64,000 nt of DNA. It comes from Bacillota bacterium (GTDB lineage: Bacteria; Bacillota; UBA4882; UBA8346). The DNA is taken from positions 130,619 through 194,618 of the forward strand of contig JAEZCE010000093.1 of assembly GCA_023429995.1 (NCBI GenBank), given 5' to 3'. Below the pieces are notes generated by a model that saw nothing but the letters and a program-made list of their open reading frames with translations, had not been told where the DNA came from and ran no database searches. Numbering within the stretch: the first letter of the stretch is position 1; every line of letters starts with the position of its first letter. The position numbers were made by a program, and so were the translations under genes. Shown here piece after piece: positions 1 to 7,948 of the stretch.

Positions 1-1230
1 TCTAATGTTGTTTTGCAACGGGGCATGTTTAACATCGCCGGAGTTTACCAGATACCCCATATGAAGATTCGCGGCAGAAGTGTGGTAACCAATACCGTTC
101 CCAATGGAGCCTACCGGGGATTTGGGGCGCCGCAGGCTATTTTTGCCATTGAGATGATGATGGAAATCATCGCCGGGAAACTGGGCCTGGAAGTATTGGA
201 ATTGAAAATGAAACATTTGGTCCGAAAAGGGCAATTGACCACCACCAGCGGAACTTTCCGCCAGGAGGTAAAGCTGCCGGAGTTGATTGAGACCGTGGAC
301 CAACTTTCATCCTATCGCCGGAAACGGCGGGAATTTGGAAACGGGAAAGAAAAGGTTTTGCGTGGTATTGGAATGTCGCTCTTTTTACATGGGTGTGGCT
401 TTACAGGCAGTGGGGAACGGGACTATATTAAAGCCCAGGTAAAACTGAGAAGGTCACAGGATGGAAAGGTTGAAATTCTGGCCGCCAATACCGACATGGG
501 GCAAGGGCTGAAGACCACTTTTCGGAAAATTGTGGCCAGTTCCTTGGCTTTGCCGGTAGAATTCATTATCTATCAAAACCCCGATACCACCCGGGTCCCC
601 AATTCCGGTCCGACAGTGGCTTCCCGAACGGTCATGATCGTCGGGAAATTACTGGAGCAGGCGGCTTTGAAAATGAAGCAGCGGTGGAACGAACCGGGCG
701 AGATTGAAATCGTTGAAAACTACCGCCATCCGGAGGATATGCAATGGGATGACGCTACTTTCAGGGGGGATGCCTACCCCGCCTTCTCCTGGGGGGTCAA
801 TGCGGTGGAAGTGGAAGTGGATCCCTTAACACTGGAAATCAATCTCAAGGGAATCTGGTCTGCCTACGATGTGGGTAAAGCCATTGATGACCGGATCATC
901 AGGGGTCAAATCGAAGGCGGAATTTTACAAGGCCTTGGTTATGGAAGCCTTGAAAAAATGGAATGCCGTCAGGGGAAAATACAACAGCGTTCGGTGACGG
1001 ACTATATCATCCCCACAGCCATGGACGGTTTTAAAATGGAACACCGTTTAATTGATAATCCATACGCCGATGGCCCTTTCGGAGCCAAGGGCGCGGGTGA
1101 ATTGACCTTGATCGGCGGAGCCCCGGCTTTGGCCGCCGCGGTCAGCAATGCTTTGGGAATCCCCCTTCACCGGCTTCCGATAACTCCGGAATACTTGATG
1201 GAGGTCCTTAAAAATGGGAAAACGGATTGA
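1..1230 (+). CDS. Molybdenum hydroxylase (xanthine dehydrogenase family), molybdopterin-binding subunit, 5'-truncated by window
   Basis: The reading frame is open from base 1 and gives the C-terminal ~409 residues of the large Mo-cofactor subunit of an XDH/aldehyde-oxidase-type hydroxylase. These enzymes oxidise purines or other N-heterocycles with water as oxygen donor. The family motif AYRGFGAPQ is near the visible start, and GAKGAGELTLIGGAPALAAA near the C-terminus is the conserved stretch around the catalytic Glu (GxGE). The next two genes supply the 2Fe-2S and FAD subunits, so this is a three-gene enzyme rather than a fusion. The stop overlaps the next gene by 17 bp. The substrate cannot be read from this fragment; the ssnA/ygfK neighbourhood suggests the purine-related hydroxylases of that cluster type. 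Confidence 0.93.
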   Translation, partial: SNVVLQRGMFNIAGVYQIPHMKIRGRSVVTNTVPNGAYRGFGAPQAIFAIEMMMEIIAGKLGLEVLELKMKHLVRKGQLTTTSGTFRQEVKLPELIETVDQLSSYRRKRREFGNGKEKVLRGIGMSLFLHGCGFTGSGERDYIKAQVKLRRSQDGKVEILAANTDMGQGLKTTFRKIVASSLALPVEFIIYQNPDTTRVPNSGPTVASRTVMIVGKLLEQAALKMKQRWNEPGEIEIVENYRHPEDMQWDDATFRGDAYPAFSWGVNAVEVEVDPLTLEINLKGIWSAYDVGKAIDDRIIRGQIEGGILQGLGYGSLEKMECRQGKIQQRSVTDYIIPTAMDGFKMEHRLIDNPYADGPFGAKGAGELTLIGGAPALAAAVSNALGIPLHRLPITPEYLMEVLKNGKTD

Positions 1231-1690
1231 ATTCATATTAAACAGCCGGAAAGTAGCCTTGGAAACCGATCCTTTGCGCCGTTTGTTGGACGTGTTGCGG
1301 GAAGATTTCGAACTTACCGGGCCCAAGGAGGGCTGTGGCGAGGGTGAATGCGGAGCTTGTTCGGTTTTAGTAAACGGCCGCTTCGCCAATTCCTGTCTCA
1401 TTGCAGTAGGAACGGTTGAAGGCCAGGAAGTTACCACCATTGAAGGATACCGGGACAGCGAGCGTTTTAAAATCCTTGATCGGGCTTTTGCCGATGCCGG
1501 GGCGGTTCAGTGCGGTTTTTGCACTCCCGGGATGATTATGGCCGCTGAAGCCTTGCTGCGAAAAAATGCCAAACCCGGTGAAATGGAGATCCGGGAGGCT
1601 ATTTCCGGCAACCTTTGCCGTTGCACCGGCTATGAGATGATCATTGAAGCCATTCAATTGGCGGCTGAAAGGGGTGCCGGGTTGTGGTAA
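1214..1690 (+). CDS. Molybdenum hydroxylase 2Fe-2S subunit
   Basis: A 158-residue protein of the CoxS/XdhC-like type that passes electrons from Mo to FAD. The plant-type [2Fe-2S] loop, GCGEGECGACSVLVNG followed by a Cys, lies around residues 39-62. The second all-helical [2Fe-2S] domain has CGFCTPGM near residue 100 and CRCTGY near residue 135. The length is normal for a free-standing subunit. The ATG lies inside the end of the Mo-subunit gene and the 3' end overlaps the FAD-subunit gene by 7 bp, so the three genes form one tightly coupled operon. Confidence 0.95.
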   Translation: MGKRIEFILNSRKVALETDPLRRLLDVLREDFELTGPKEGCGEGECGACSVLVNGRFANSCLIAVGTVEGQEVTTIEGYRDSERFKILDRAFADAGAVQCGFCTPGMIMAAEALLRKNAKPGEMEIREAISGNLCRCTGYEMIIEAIQLAAERGAGLW

Positions 1691-2523
1691 CATTCACTCC
1701 GAAAACCTTATCCGAGGCGCTTGAAATCCTCCATACAGAACGGGTAGTTCCCTTTGCCGGCGGTACCGATTTGATGGTCCGCAGGAGAAGCTGGTCGGGA
1801 ACTGTTCCCAATTTTGAATATCCGGCGCTTTTTATCGGGAATCTTGAGGAACTGAAGAAAGTCGTCAAAAAAGGCGACATCCTGGAAATCGGGGCCGCAG
1901 CTTCCCTGGGGGAACTTCTTGAACATCCGAAAGTACCAGAAATACTGAAGCAAGCCCTCAAAGTGATGGCTTCTCCGGCTATTCGCAACCTGGGTACCCT
2001 GGGCGGCAATATTTGCAATTCATCGCCGGCCGCCGATACATTGCCTCCCCTCACGGTTTTGGATGCGATTTTGGTGTTGCAAAGCCAAGAAGGCAAACGC
2101 CTGGTTCCGGTCGGGGAGTTTATCAAAGGACCCGGACGAAATGATTTGAAAGAGAATGAATTACTGGCAACAGTCAGGCTTCCTTTACGAGCGTATAACC
2201 ATTGTTATTATAAAAAAGTCGGAACCCGTAAGGCCGATGCCCTTTCTAAGCTTTCCTTCGCCGGAGTCGCCAGAACGGAGGACGGAATCATTCAAGAAGT
2301 AAAAATAGCCCTCGGGGCAGTGGCGCCCCGAGTAGTCTCCAGCGCACGGGCGGAAGAGTTGCTTAAAGGAAAATCAACCCGTGATTTATCGAACATCTTG
2401 CCGGAACTCAAGCAAATATATGCGGAATATATCCGGCCTATCAATGATCAGCGTTCGACTGCCGCCTACCGGAACGAGGTTTCATTCCGGCTCATCGAAT
2501 ATTTTATTACACAGTTGAAATAA
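1684..2523 (+). CDS. Molybdenum hydroxylase FAD-binding subunit (CoxM/YgfM-like)
   Basis: A 279-residue FAD subunit. FAGGTDLM near residue 25 and GTLGGNICNSSPAAD near residue 105 are the two FAD-contact motifs of the CoxM/XdhB/YgfM family. The C-terminal CO-dehydrogenase flavoprotein domain follows (GAVAPRVVSSARAEELLKG). The GTG start at 1684 overlaps the 2Fe-2S gene. In E. coli the YgfM homologue sits beside ssnA and ygfK, the same company as here, so the three subunits, SsnA and YgfK probably form one functional set. Confidence 0.94.
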   Translation: MVTFTPKTLSEALEILHTERVVPFAGGTDLMVRRRSWSGTVPNFEYPALFIGNLEELKKVVKKGDILEIGAAASLGELLEHPKVPEILKQALKVMASPAIRNLGTLGGNICNSSPAADTLPPLTVLDAILVLQSQEGKRLVPVGEFIKGPGRNDLKENELLATVRLPLRAYNHCYYKKVGTRKADALSKLSFAGVARTEDGIIQEVKIALGAVAPRVVSSARAEELLKGKSTRDLSNILPELKQIYAEYIRPINDQRSTAAYRNEVSFRLIEYFITQLK

Positions 2524-2536
2524 GGAGTAATTCAAA

Positions 2537-3865
2537 ATGATACTTGTTGGAAACGGAAGGTTAGTCACCCGGGATACGGTGAATTCCGTTATTGAGGATG
2601 GCTGTGTAGCTTTTCAGGATAACCTGATCATGGAGGTCGGTTCCACTACGGCCCTGAAGTCCAGATATCCCCGAGCCCGTTTTGTTGATGCGGGGAAAAA
2701 ACTGATCATGCCGGGTCTGATCAATACCCATATGCATTTTTACAGCACCTTTGCCAGGGGGATGGCCTCAAAGACCCCTCCGCCAAGCGACTTTTTAGAG
2801 ATCTTGGAACGACTTTGGTGGAGATTGGATAAAACTCTGACTTTGGAGGACGTTTATTACAGCGCGATGATTCCGATTATCGAATGTATTCGAACCGGGA
2901 CCACAACGATCTTTGATCATCATGCCAGTCCTAATGCAGTTCACGGTAGTTTGTTCAAAATTGCCGAAGCCGCTTTAAAGGCGGGTGTGCGTTCCTGTTT
3001 ATGCTACGAAGTATCGGACCGGGACGGGGAGCAGATAGCGGATAACGGGATCCAGGAGAATATCGATTTTATCAATTATTGTAGTCAGGAAAATAACCCA
3101 ATGCTGAAAGGAATGTTCGGATTGCATGCTTCATTGACACTTTCCGATCAGACCTTGAAAAAGTGTGTCGCCCAAAACAGTGGAACCGGCGCCGGTTTTC
3201 ATGTTCATGTGGCGGAAGGCATCCAGGATCGGGATGACGCCAAGAAAAAGTACGGTATGGGGGTTGTGGAAAGGCTCCATCAAGAGAAGGTTTTGGGGGA
3301 GAAGAGTATCGCCGTTCATTGCGTTCACATCTCGGACAAAGAAATTGAGACTCTACGGAATACCCAAACCAATGTGGTCCACAATCCGGAATCCAATATG
3401 GGAAATGCCGTGGGTGTCTCACCGGTTCTCGAAATGTTCGGGCAAGGTGTCAACATCGGCCTTGGTACGGACGGTTATACCGGCGATATGTTTGAATCTT
3501 TCAAAGTCGCCAATTGTTTTCACAAACATGCCCAAGGGCATCCCAGTGTCGCTTGGACCGAGATTCCCCAAATGCTGTTTGAAAACAATCGGAAGATTGC
3601 CGCCCAATATTTTGAAAATCCGCTGGGAATTTTGGCGCCGGGAGCTTTTGCCGATATTATCGTGGTGGATTATGATCCCCCCACGCCGTTAGGAGCGGAG
3701 AATATTAACGGCCATCTCTTATTCGGCGTCAGCGGACGCTCGGTTGAAACAACGATTATCAACGGTCAAATCGTTATGGAAAATCGCAAATTGCTAACTG
3801 TTGACGAACAGGCAATTTGCGCCAAGAGCCGGGAACTGGCGAGCAAGGTATGGGAAAGGATTTAA
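2537..3865 (+). CDS. ssnA: Putative aminohydrolase SsnA
   Basis: A 442-residue amidohydrolase-superfamily protein. The metal-binding HxH is in NTHMHFYSTFARG (around residues 65-75), with further ligand histidines in HVHVAEG (~222) and HCVH (~260) and the metal Asp in GLGTDGYTGD (~310). The gene follows the FAD subunit by 13 bp with a clean AAGGAG site. SsnA proteins are related to guanine deaminase and chlorohydrolases and accompany molybdenum hydroxylases and YgfK; deamination of a purine-like compound is the usual guess. The exact substrate is unknown. Confidence 0.9.
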   Translation: MILVGNGRLVTRDTVNSVIEDGCVAFQDNLIMEVGSTTALKSRYPRARFVDAGKKLIMPGLINTHMHFYSTFARGMASKTPPPSDFLEILERLWWRLDKTLTLEDVYYSAMIPIIECIRTGTTTIFDHHASPNAVHGSLFKIAEAALKAGVRSCLCYEVSDRDGEQIADNGIQENIDFINYCSQENNPMLKGMFGLHASLTLSDQTLKKCVAQNSGTGAGFHVHVAEGIQDRDDAKKKYGMGVVERLHQEKVLGEKSIAVHCVHISDKEIETLRNTQTNVVHNPESNMGNAVGVSPVLEMFGQGVNIGLGTDGYTGDMFESFKVANCFHKHAQGHPSVAWTEIPQMLFENNRKIAAQYFENPLGILAPGAFADIIVVDYDPPTPLGAENINGHLLFGVSGRSVETTIINGQIVMENRKLLTVDEQAICAKSRELASKVWERI

Positions 3866-3894
3866 ATGGTGAGAGATAAGAAAACAGGAGCCAG

Positions 3895-3987
3895 AATTCA
3901 GGAGACAGAAGCAAAGTACTGGAATAAGGTCTATCGTGTTAACAATATTTGTTTTATTCCGATATTCCGACTTCTGACTTCTGAATT
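3895..3987. repeat. Imperfect inverted repeat between ssnA and ygfK
   Basis: The arm at 3895-3911 (AATTCAGGAGACAGAAG) is largely the reverse complement of the arm at 3971-3987 (CTTCTGACTTCTGAATT). The spacer between ssnA and ygfK is otherwise AT-rich. The CAGAAGT-type repeat looks like a small interspersed element rather than a terminator, because no T-run follows the right arm directly. Confidence 0.5.
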
Positions 3988-4025
3988 TTATTATTCGATA
4001 TATTAAAAATTTCTCGGAGGCCAAT

Positions 4026-7000
4026 ATGAGCGACCGTATGAGTCCCATTCCATTTGATAAACTAATGACCTGGATCTTTGATGAATATACTCATCATAAG
4101 TCCATTTTTGGCATTCCCCAAGGTAAGTTTTATAAAAAAAGGGACGAACCGAATCTGCAAATCTTTGGCACATTTTTGGAGAATCCGCTGGGACCTGCGG
4201 CAGGCCCCCATACGCAACTGGCCCAGAATATCATTGCCGCTTACCTCACCGGGGGACGGTTCTTTGAATTAAAGACAGTTCAGATTTTGGATGGAGAGGA
4301 TTTACCGGTTTCCAAGCCTTGTATTTTGGCAAGCGACGAAGGTTATAATGTGGAATGGTCGACTGAACTCAAGGTTTCCGATGCCATGAGCGAATATATC
4401 AAAGCCTGGTTTGCCCTTCATGTGATTGCCAAAGAACTGGGCCTCGGATCGGCCGGGGGTTTTGTTTTTAATATGAGTGTCGGTTATGATTTGGCGGGGA
4501 TTCAATCGCCGAAAATCGACGCCTTTATCAACGGCCTGAAAGATGCATCGGGGACGGAGATTTGGCGGGAATGTTATGATTATCTCCGGCAGCATTTGGA
4601 TATATTTGAAAGATTCGATGAAAAGGATCTGGCGGATATAGTGCCCGGCGTTTGCAATTCCATTACCCTCTCAACGTTACATGGGTGTCCGCCGGAAGAG
4701 ATTGAGCGGATCACCCAATATTTATTGACCCGGAAGGGTCTCCATACGTATGTAAAATGCAATCCCACACTGCTTGGATATGAATTCGTAAGGCAAACCA
4801 TGGACCGGATGGGTTATGATTATTTGGTTTTTGATGACCATCACTTCCAAAACGATCTCCAATCCCGGGAGGCCATTCCCATGTTAACCAGGCTTCAAAA
4901 GGTGGCGAAGGAGCATCGATTAACTTTCGGTGTGAAGCTTTCCAATACATTCCCGGTAAAGATAGCCCATAAAGAGTTGCCGGGTGAAGAGATGTATATG
5001 TCGGGCCGGGCTTTGTATCCGTTAACCATCAACCTTGCTTACCAATTGGCCAAAGAATTCAAGGGAAATTTAAAGATTTCTTACTCGGGCGGAGCTGATT
5101 TTTATAATATTGAAGCTATCTATCATACCGGTATCTGGCCGATTACCTTCGCGACAACCATGTTGAAACCGGGCGGATATTCGCGAATCCGTCAACTGGC
5201 GGAATTACTGGATCGGGTTGACCCGAATATTCAAGGGGAAGGCGCACCGGCGGGTATAGACCTAGGACTTTTAAAACAGCTTGGAGAGAAAGCGGTTGAA
5301 GATTCCCATTACCGGAAGAAGGAGAGCGCTGGCGGGCAAACCCCTTCCCGTAAAGTGAAAAAAAGCCTTCCCTTGTTCGATTGCTACATGGCGCCCTGTA
5401 AAGAGGGCTGTCCCATCGGCCAGGATATCCCGGAGTATATTCGCCTGGTCGGGGCGGAAAGATATGCCGAAGCAATGGAGCTGATAGTCAGCAAAAATCC
5501 TTTGCCAGGGATTACCGGAACTTTATGCAATCACCGTTGCATGACCCAATGCACCCGGCTTGACTATGAACAAGCGGTGGATATCCGGGGCGCCAAGCTG
5601 ATGGCCGCCCAAAAGGGATATCAGGAATATATTGGAAAAATTGAGACGCCGCAAATCAATCCCCTGGTTAAAGTCGCCATTATCGGGGCGGGACCTGCCG
5701 GACTTGCCGCCGCCTATTTCCTGGGTTTGCAAGGAATTGCGGTTACGGTTTTTGACCGCAAAGATAAAATCGGTGGAATTATCCGGCATATCGCTCCGGA
5801 TTTCCGGATTTCCAACGAGGTGATGGAAAAGGATTTCGATTTAATCCGTAAAACGGGTGTCGAGTTTAGACTTGGCGTTTCGGGCGATTTTTCGGTAGAG
5901 GTCTTGAAAGGGGAAGGGTTTAACTACATTTTTATCGCCATCGGCGCTTGGAAGCCGAGAGGATTGAAATTGGATTCGTCCGATAGAGATGTCCTGAATG
6001 TACTGGAGTTTTTGGAGAACTACAAAAAAGTCCCCGGAAGTCTGCGGCTCGGCAAGACTGTGGCGGTTATCGGAGGGGGAAACTCGGCAATGGATGCCGC
6101 CAGGGCTGCTACCAGGGTAAATGGTGTGGAGAAAGTATATTTAATCTACCGCCGCACCCGGCGATATATGCCGGCTGACGTTGAAGAGCTCGACCTGGCT
6201 TTGAGGGATGGAGTTGAATTCAAGGAGCTTTTAGGCCCAGTATCTTATCAGCGGGGAATTTTAAAATGCCAGCAAATGGTCCTGGGTTCTCCCGACGTCG
6301 CAGGTCGCAGAAGTCCTCAGCCTTTACCGGGTGAATTTGTGGAGTTGGAAGCGGATACAGTGATTGGGGCTATCGGGGAACAGGTGGAAATTGAATCATT
6401 AAAGGGAAATAAAATTGCCATCGAGGAAAACGGCCGTAGCAAAGTCAACTTTGAAACGGGTGAGACCAGTGTCGCCAATGTCTTTATCGGTGGAGACGCC
6501 CTTAGAGGGCCGGCCACGATTGTGGAAGCGATCGCAGATGCCGCCAAGTTCGCTAAAGAAGTAATCAAAAGAGAAAAAAACCAGGAATTGGTCTTCCAGA
6601 AAGCCGTTTCTTTTGATCGGGAAAAGCAACTGGCGGAGATTGAGGAAAAGAAAGGGGTTCTTCAAAAATCTTGTCAAGCCGGGCCTGAACACCGGCGCTG
6701 TCTTGAATGTAATGTTTTATGCAACCTATGTGTGGAGGTTTGCCCCAACCGGGCTAATGTGGAGATTCAAGTAACGAACGGCCAGGGGGAAAAGAGACAA
6801 CAAATTCTGCATATTGACGGCATGTGCAACGAATGCGGCAATTGCGCGGTTTTTTGTCCCTATGACGGAGCGCCCTATCGGGATAAATTGACCCTTTACG
6901 AGAATGAAGCCCAATTTTTGGCGGGGGAAAATGCCGGGTTTGCTTTGGTTGATAGGGTATCCGGGCGGGTGAAAGTCCGGGTTGGCCGGGAAATTTTTGA

Positions 7001-7103
7001 GCTTTGTTTCGAGGAGAACAGCCAACCGACAGGGAGTATTCCCTCTGAGGTCACCCAGGTAATTTTGACGATCATGAAGGATTATGGATATTTGGTAAGA
7101 TAA
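4026..7103 (+). CDS. ygfK: YgfK-type iron-sulfur flavoprotein (putative selenate reductase subunit)
   Basis: A 1025-residue multidomain redox protein, close to the usual YgfK length. An N-terminal dihydroorotate-dehydrogenase-like barrel (to ~residue 430) is followed by a GltD-like Fe-S domain (CYMAPCKEGCPIGQD from ~453), an FAD Rossmann fold (VAIIGAGPAGLAAA ~549), an NAD(P)-binding fold (VAVIGGGNSAMDAARA ~678) and two C-terminal [4Fe-4S] ferredoxin motifs (CNLCVEVCPN ~898, CNECGNCAVFCP ~933). The start has a CGGAGG site 7 bp upstream. In E. coli, YgfK has been linked to selenate reduction and, with SsnA and XdhD, to purine catabolism. A role as electron-transfer partner of the neighbouring hydroxylase is inference from gene order. 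Confidence 0.92.
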   Translation: MSDRMSPIPFDKLMTWIFDEYTHHKSIFGIPQGKFYKKRDEPNLQIFGTFLENPLGPAAGPHTQLAQNIIAAYLTGGRFFELKTVQILDGEDLPVSKPCILASDEGYNVEWSTELKVSDAMSEYIKAWFALHVIAKELGLGSAGGFVFNMSVGYDLAGIQSPKIDAFINGLKDASGTEIWRECYDYLRQHLDIFERFDEKDLADIVPGVCNSITLSTLHGCPPEEIERITQYLLTRKGLHTYVKCNPTLLGYEFVRQTMDRMGYDYLVFDDHHFQNDLQSREAIPMLTRLQKVAKEHRLTFGVKLSNTFPVKIAHKELPGEEMYMSGRALYPLTINLAYQLAKEFKGNLKISYSGGADFYNIEAIYHTGIWPITFATTMLKPGGYSRIRQLAELLDRVDPNIQGEGAPAGIDLGLLKQLGEKAVEDSHYRKKESAGGQTPSRKVKKSLPLFDCYMAPCKEGCPIGQDIPEYIRLVGAERYAEAMELIVSKNPLPGITGTLCNHRCMTQCTRLDYEQAVDIRGAKLMAAQKGYQEYIGKIETPQINPLVKVAIIGAGPAGLAAAYFLGLQGIAVTVFDRKDKIGGIIRHIAPDFRISNEVMEKDFDLIRKTGVEFRLGVSGDFSVEVLKGEGFNYIFIAIGAWKPRGLKLDSSDRDVLNVLEFLENYKKVPGSLRLGKTVAVIGGGNSAMDAARAATRVNGVEKVYLIYRRTRRYMPADVEELDLALRDGVEFKELLGPVSYQRGILKCQQMVLGSPDVAGRRSPQPLPGEFVELEADTVIGAIGEQVEIESLKGNKIAIEENGRSKVNFETGETSVANVFIGGDALRGPATIVEAIADAAKFAKEVIKREKNQELVFQKAVSFDREKQLAEIEEKKGVLQKSCQAGPEHRRCLECNVLCNLCVEVCPNRANVEIQVTNGQGEKRQQILHIDGMCNECGNCAVFCPYDGAPYRDKLTLYENEAQFLAGENAGFALVDRVSGRVKVRVGREIFELCFEENSQPTGSIPSEVTQVILTIMKDYGYLVR

Positions 7104-7108
7104 AATTT

Positions 7109-7591
7109 TTAGCGGGCGCATTCGCCGCTATTTCCGGTCAGGATGGCAATGGCATGTTCTAAAACGGGCAAAACCACCTCGAGGCATTCCTGAACGGCTT
7201 TGGGACTGCCCGGAAGGTTAATAATCAGGGTTTGGCCACGGGCGCCTGCGACTGACCGGGAGAGGGATGCCATTGGAGTAATTTCCAGACTTTTAGCGCG
7301 CATGGCTTCGGGAATGCCCGGAACTTGCCGGTCGATGATGTCCAAGGTTGCTTCGGGAGTCACATCCCGGGGAGAAAGGCCGGTTCCGCCGGTGGTCAAT
7401 ATCAAGTTGGCCTGATTACACATTAAAATAAGTTTTTCCGAGATCTGGCTTCTTTCATCAGGGACCATAGCGTAATCTATCAGCTGGTTGCCGGTTGAAA
7501 GCATGATTTCTTGAATTGTCTTTCCGCTGCGATCTTCACGAAGACCGGCTGAACCTTTATCGCTGATGGTAAGAATACTATAACGGATCAT
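7109..7591 (-). CDS. moaB: Molybdenum cofactor biosynthesis protein, MoaB/Mog family
   Basis: A 160-residue MoaB/MogA-type molybdopterin adenylyltransferase. It carries the family signature TTGGTGLSPRDVTPEAT (around residues 69-85) and the second conserved block INLPGSPKAVQE near the C-terminus. The ATG at 7591 is chosen because GGAAAGGAAG lies about 7 bp upstream; a TTG six codons earlier would sit on that ribosome site. It converges on ygfK with only 5 bp between the stops. Adenylylation of molybdopterin before metal insertion fits the molybdenum enzyme encoded opposite. Confidence 0.93.
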   Translation of the reverse strand: MIRYSILTISDKGSAGLREDRSGKTIQEIMLSTGNQLIDYAMVPDERSQISEKLILMCNQANLILTTGGTGLSPRDVTPEATLDIIDRQVPGIPEAMRAKSLEITPMASLSRSVAGARGQTLIINLPGSPKAVQECLEVVLPVLEHAIAILTGNSGECAR

Positions 7592-7701
7592 TGAAATCTT
7601 CCTTTCCAAAAAAACTATGAATATTGTAACATATCCTCCGAAAAAAATTACGATGGGTTGGAACTAATTTGGAGTAAATCAGTTATATATTAATAATCGA
7701 T

Positions 7702-7812
7702 GATAGAGGGAGTAACGGGGGCTAGTCGGGAAAAATTCTGGATGGCCTCGACAAAGTCGTCAAGACGGCTATAATGGCCCGGCTTTGTTAATGTAAGTCG
7801 TGAGACTCTATT
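7702..7812 (+). promoter_or_regulatory. yybP-ykoY Mn2+ riboswitch aptamer
   Basis: The core blocks of the yybP-ykoY family are present: GAGGGAGTA at 7706-7714, ACAAAGTCGTCAA at 7751-7763 and GGCTTTGTTA at 7781-7790. P1 forms between TAGAG (7704-7708) and CTCTA (7806-7810). That same CTCTA is the 5' side of the downstream terminator stem, so closing P1 on Mn2+ binding excludes the terminator. This predicts a Mn2+-activated ON switch. The family is known to sense Mn2+ and often precedes cation exporters, which matches the ATPase gene directly downstream. Confidence 0.93.
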
Positions 7813-7846
7813 TTCAGCATTCGCTGGAAATAGAGTTTTTTTATTT
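7806..7846 (+). terminator. Riboswitch-controlled intrinsic terminator
   Basis: CTCTATTT-T-CAGC pairs with GCTG-G-AAATAGAG (7806-7835, ATTC loop), followed by a T-rich tract at 7836-7846. It shares its 5' strand with riboswitch P1, so the two folds are mutually exclusive. Confidence 0.92.
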
Positions 7847-7948
7847 TACGCGCAACAATTGCTTATGGAGGTGAGGCCATCACTTTGAGTATGGGGATGT
7901 TTTGATCCGAAAATAATACTCTTGATCCAAGTTATGAGGAGGTAATTC

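Noticed and set aside
3794..4048. 84-codon minus-strand frame between ssnA and ygfK
   Set aside because: It reads through the inverted repeat and both neighbouring gene ends. No start site.
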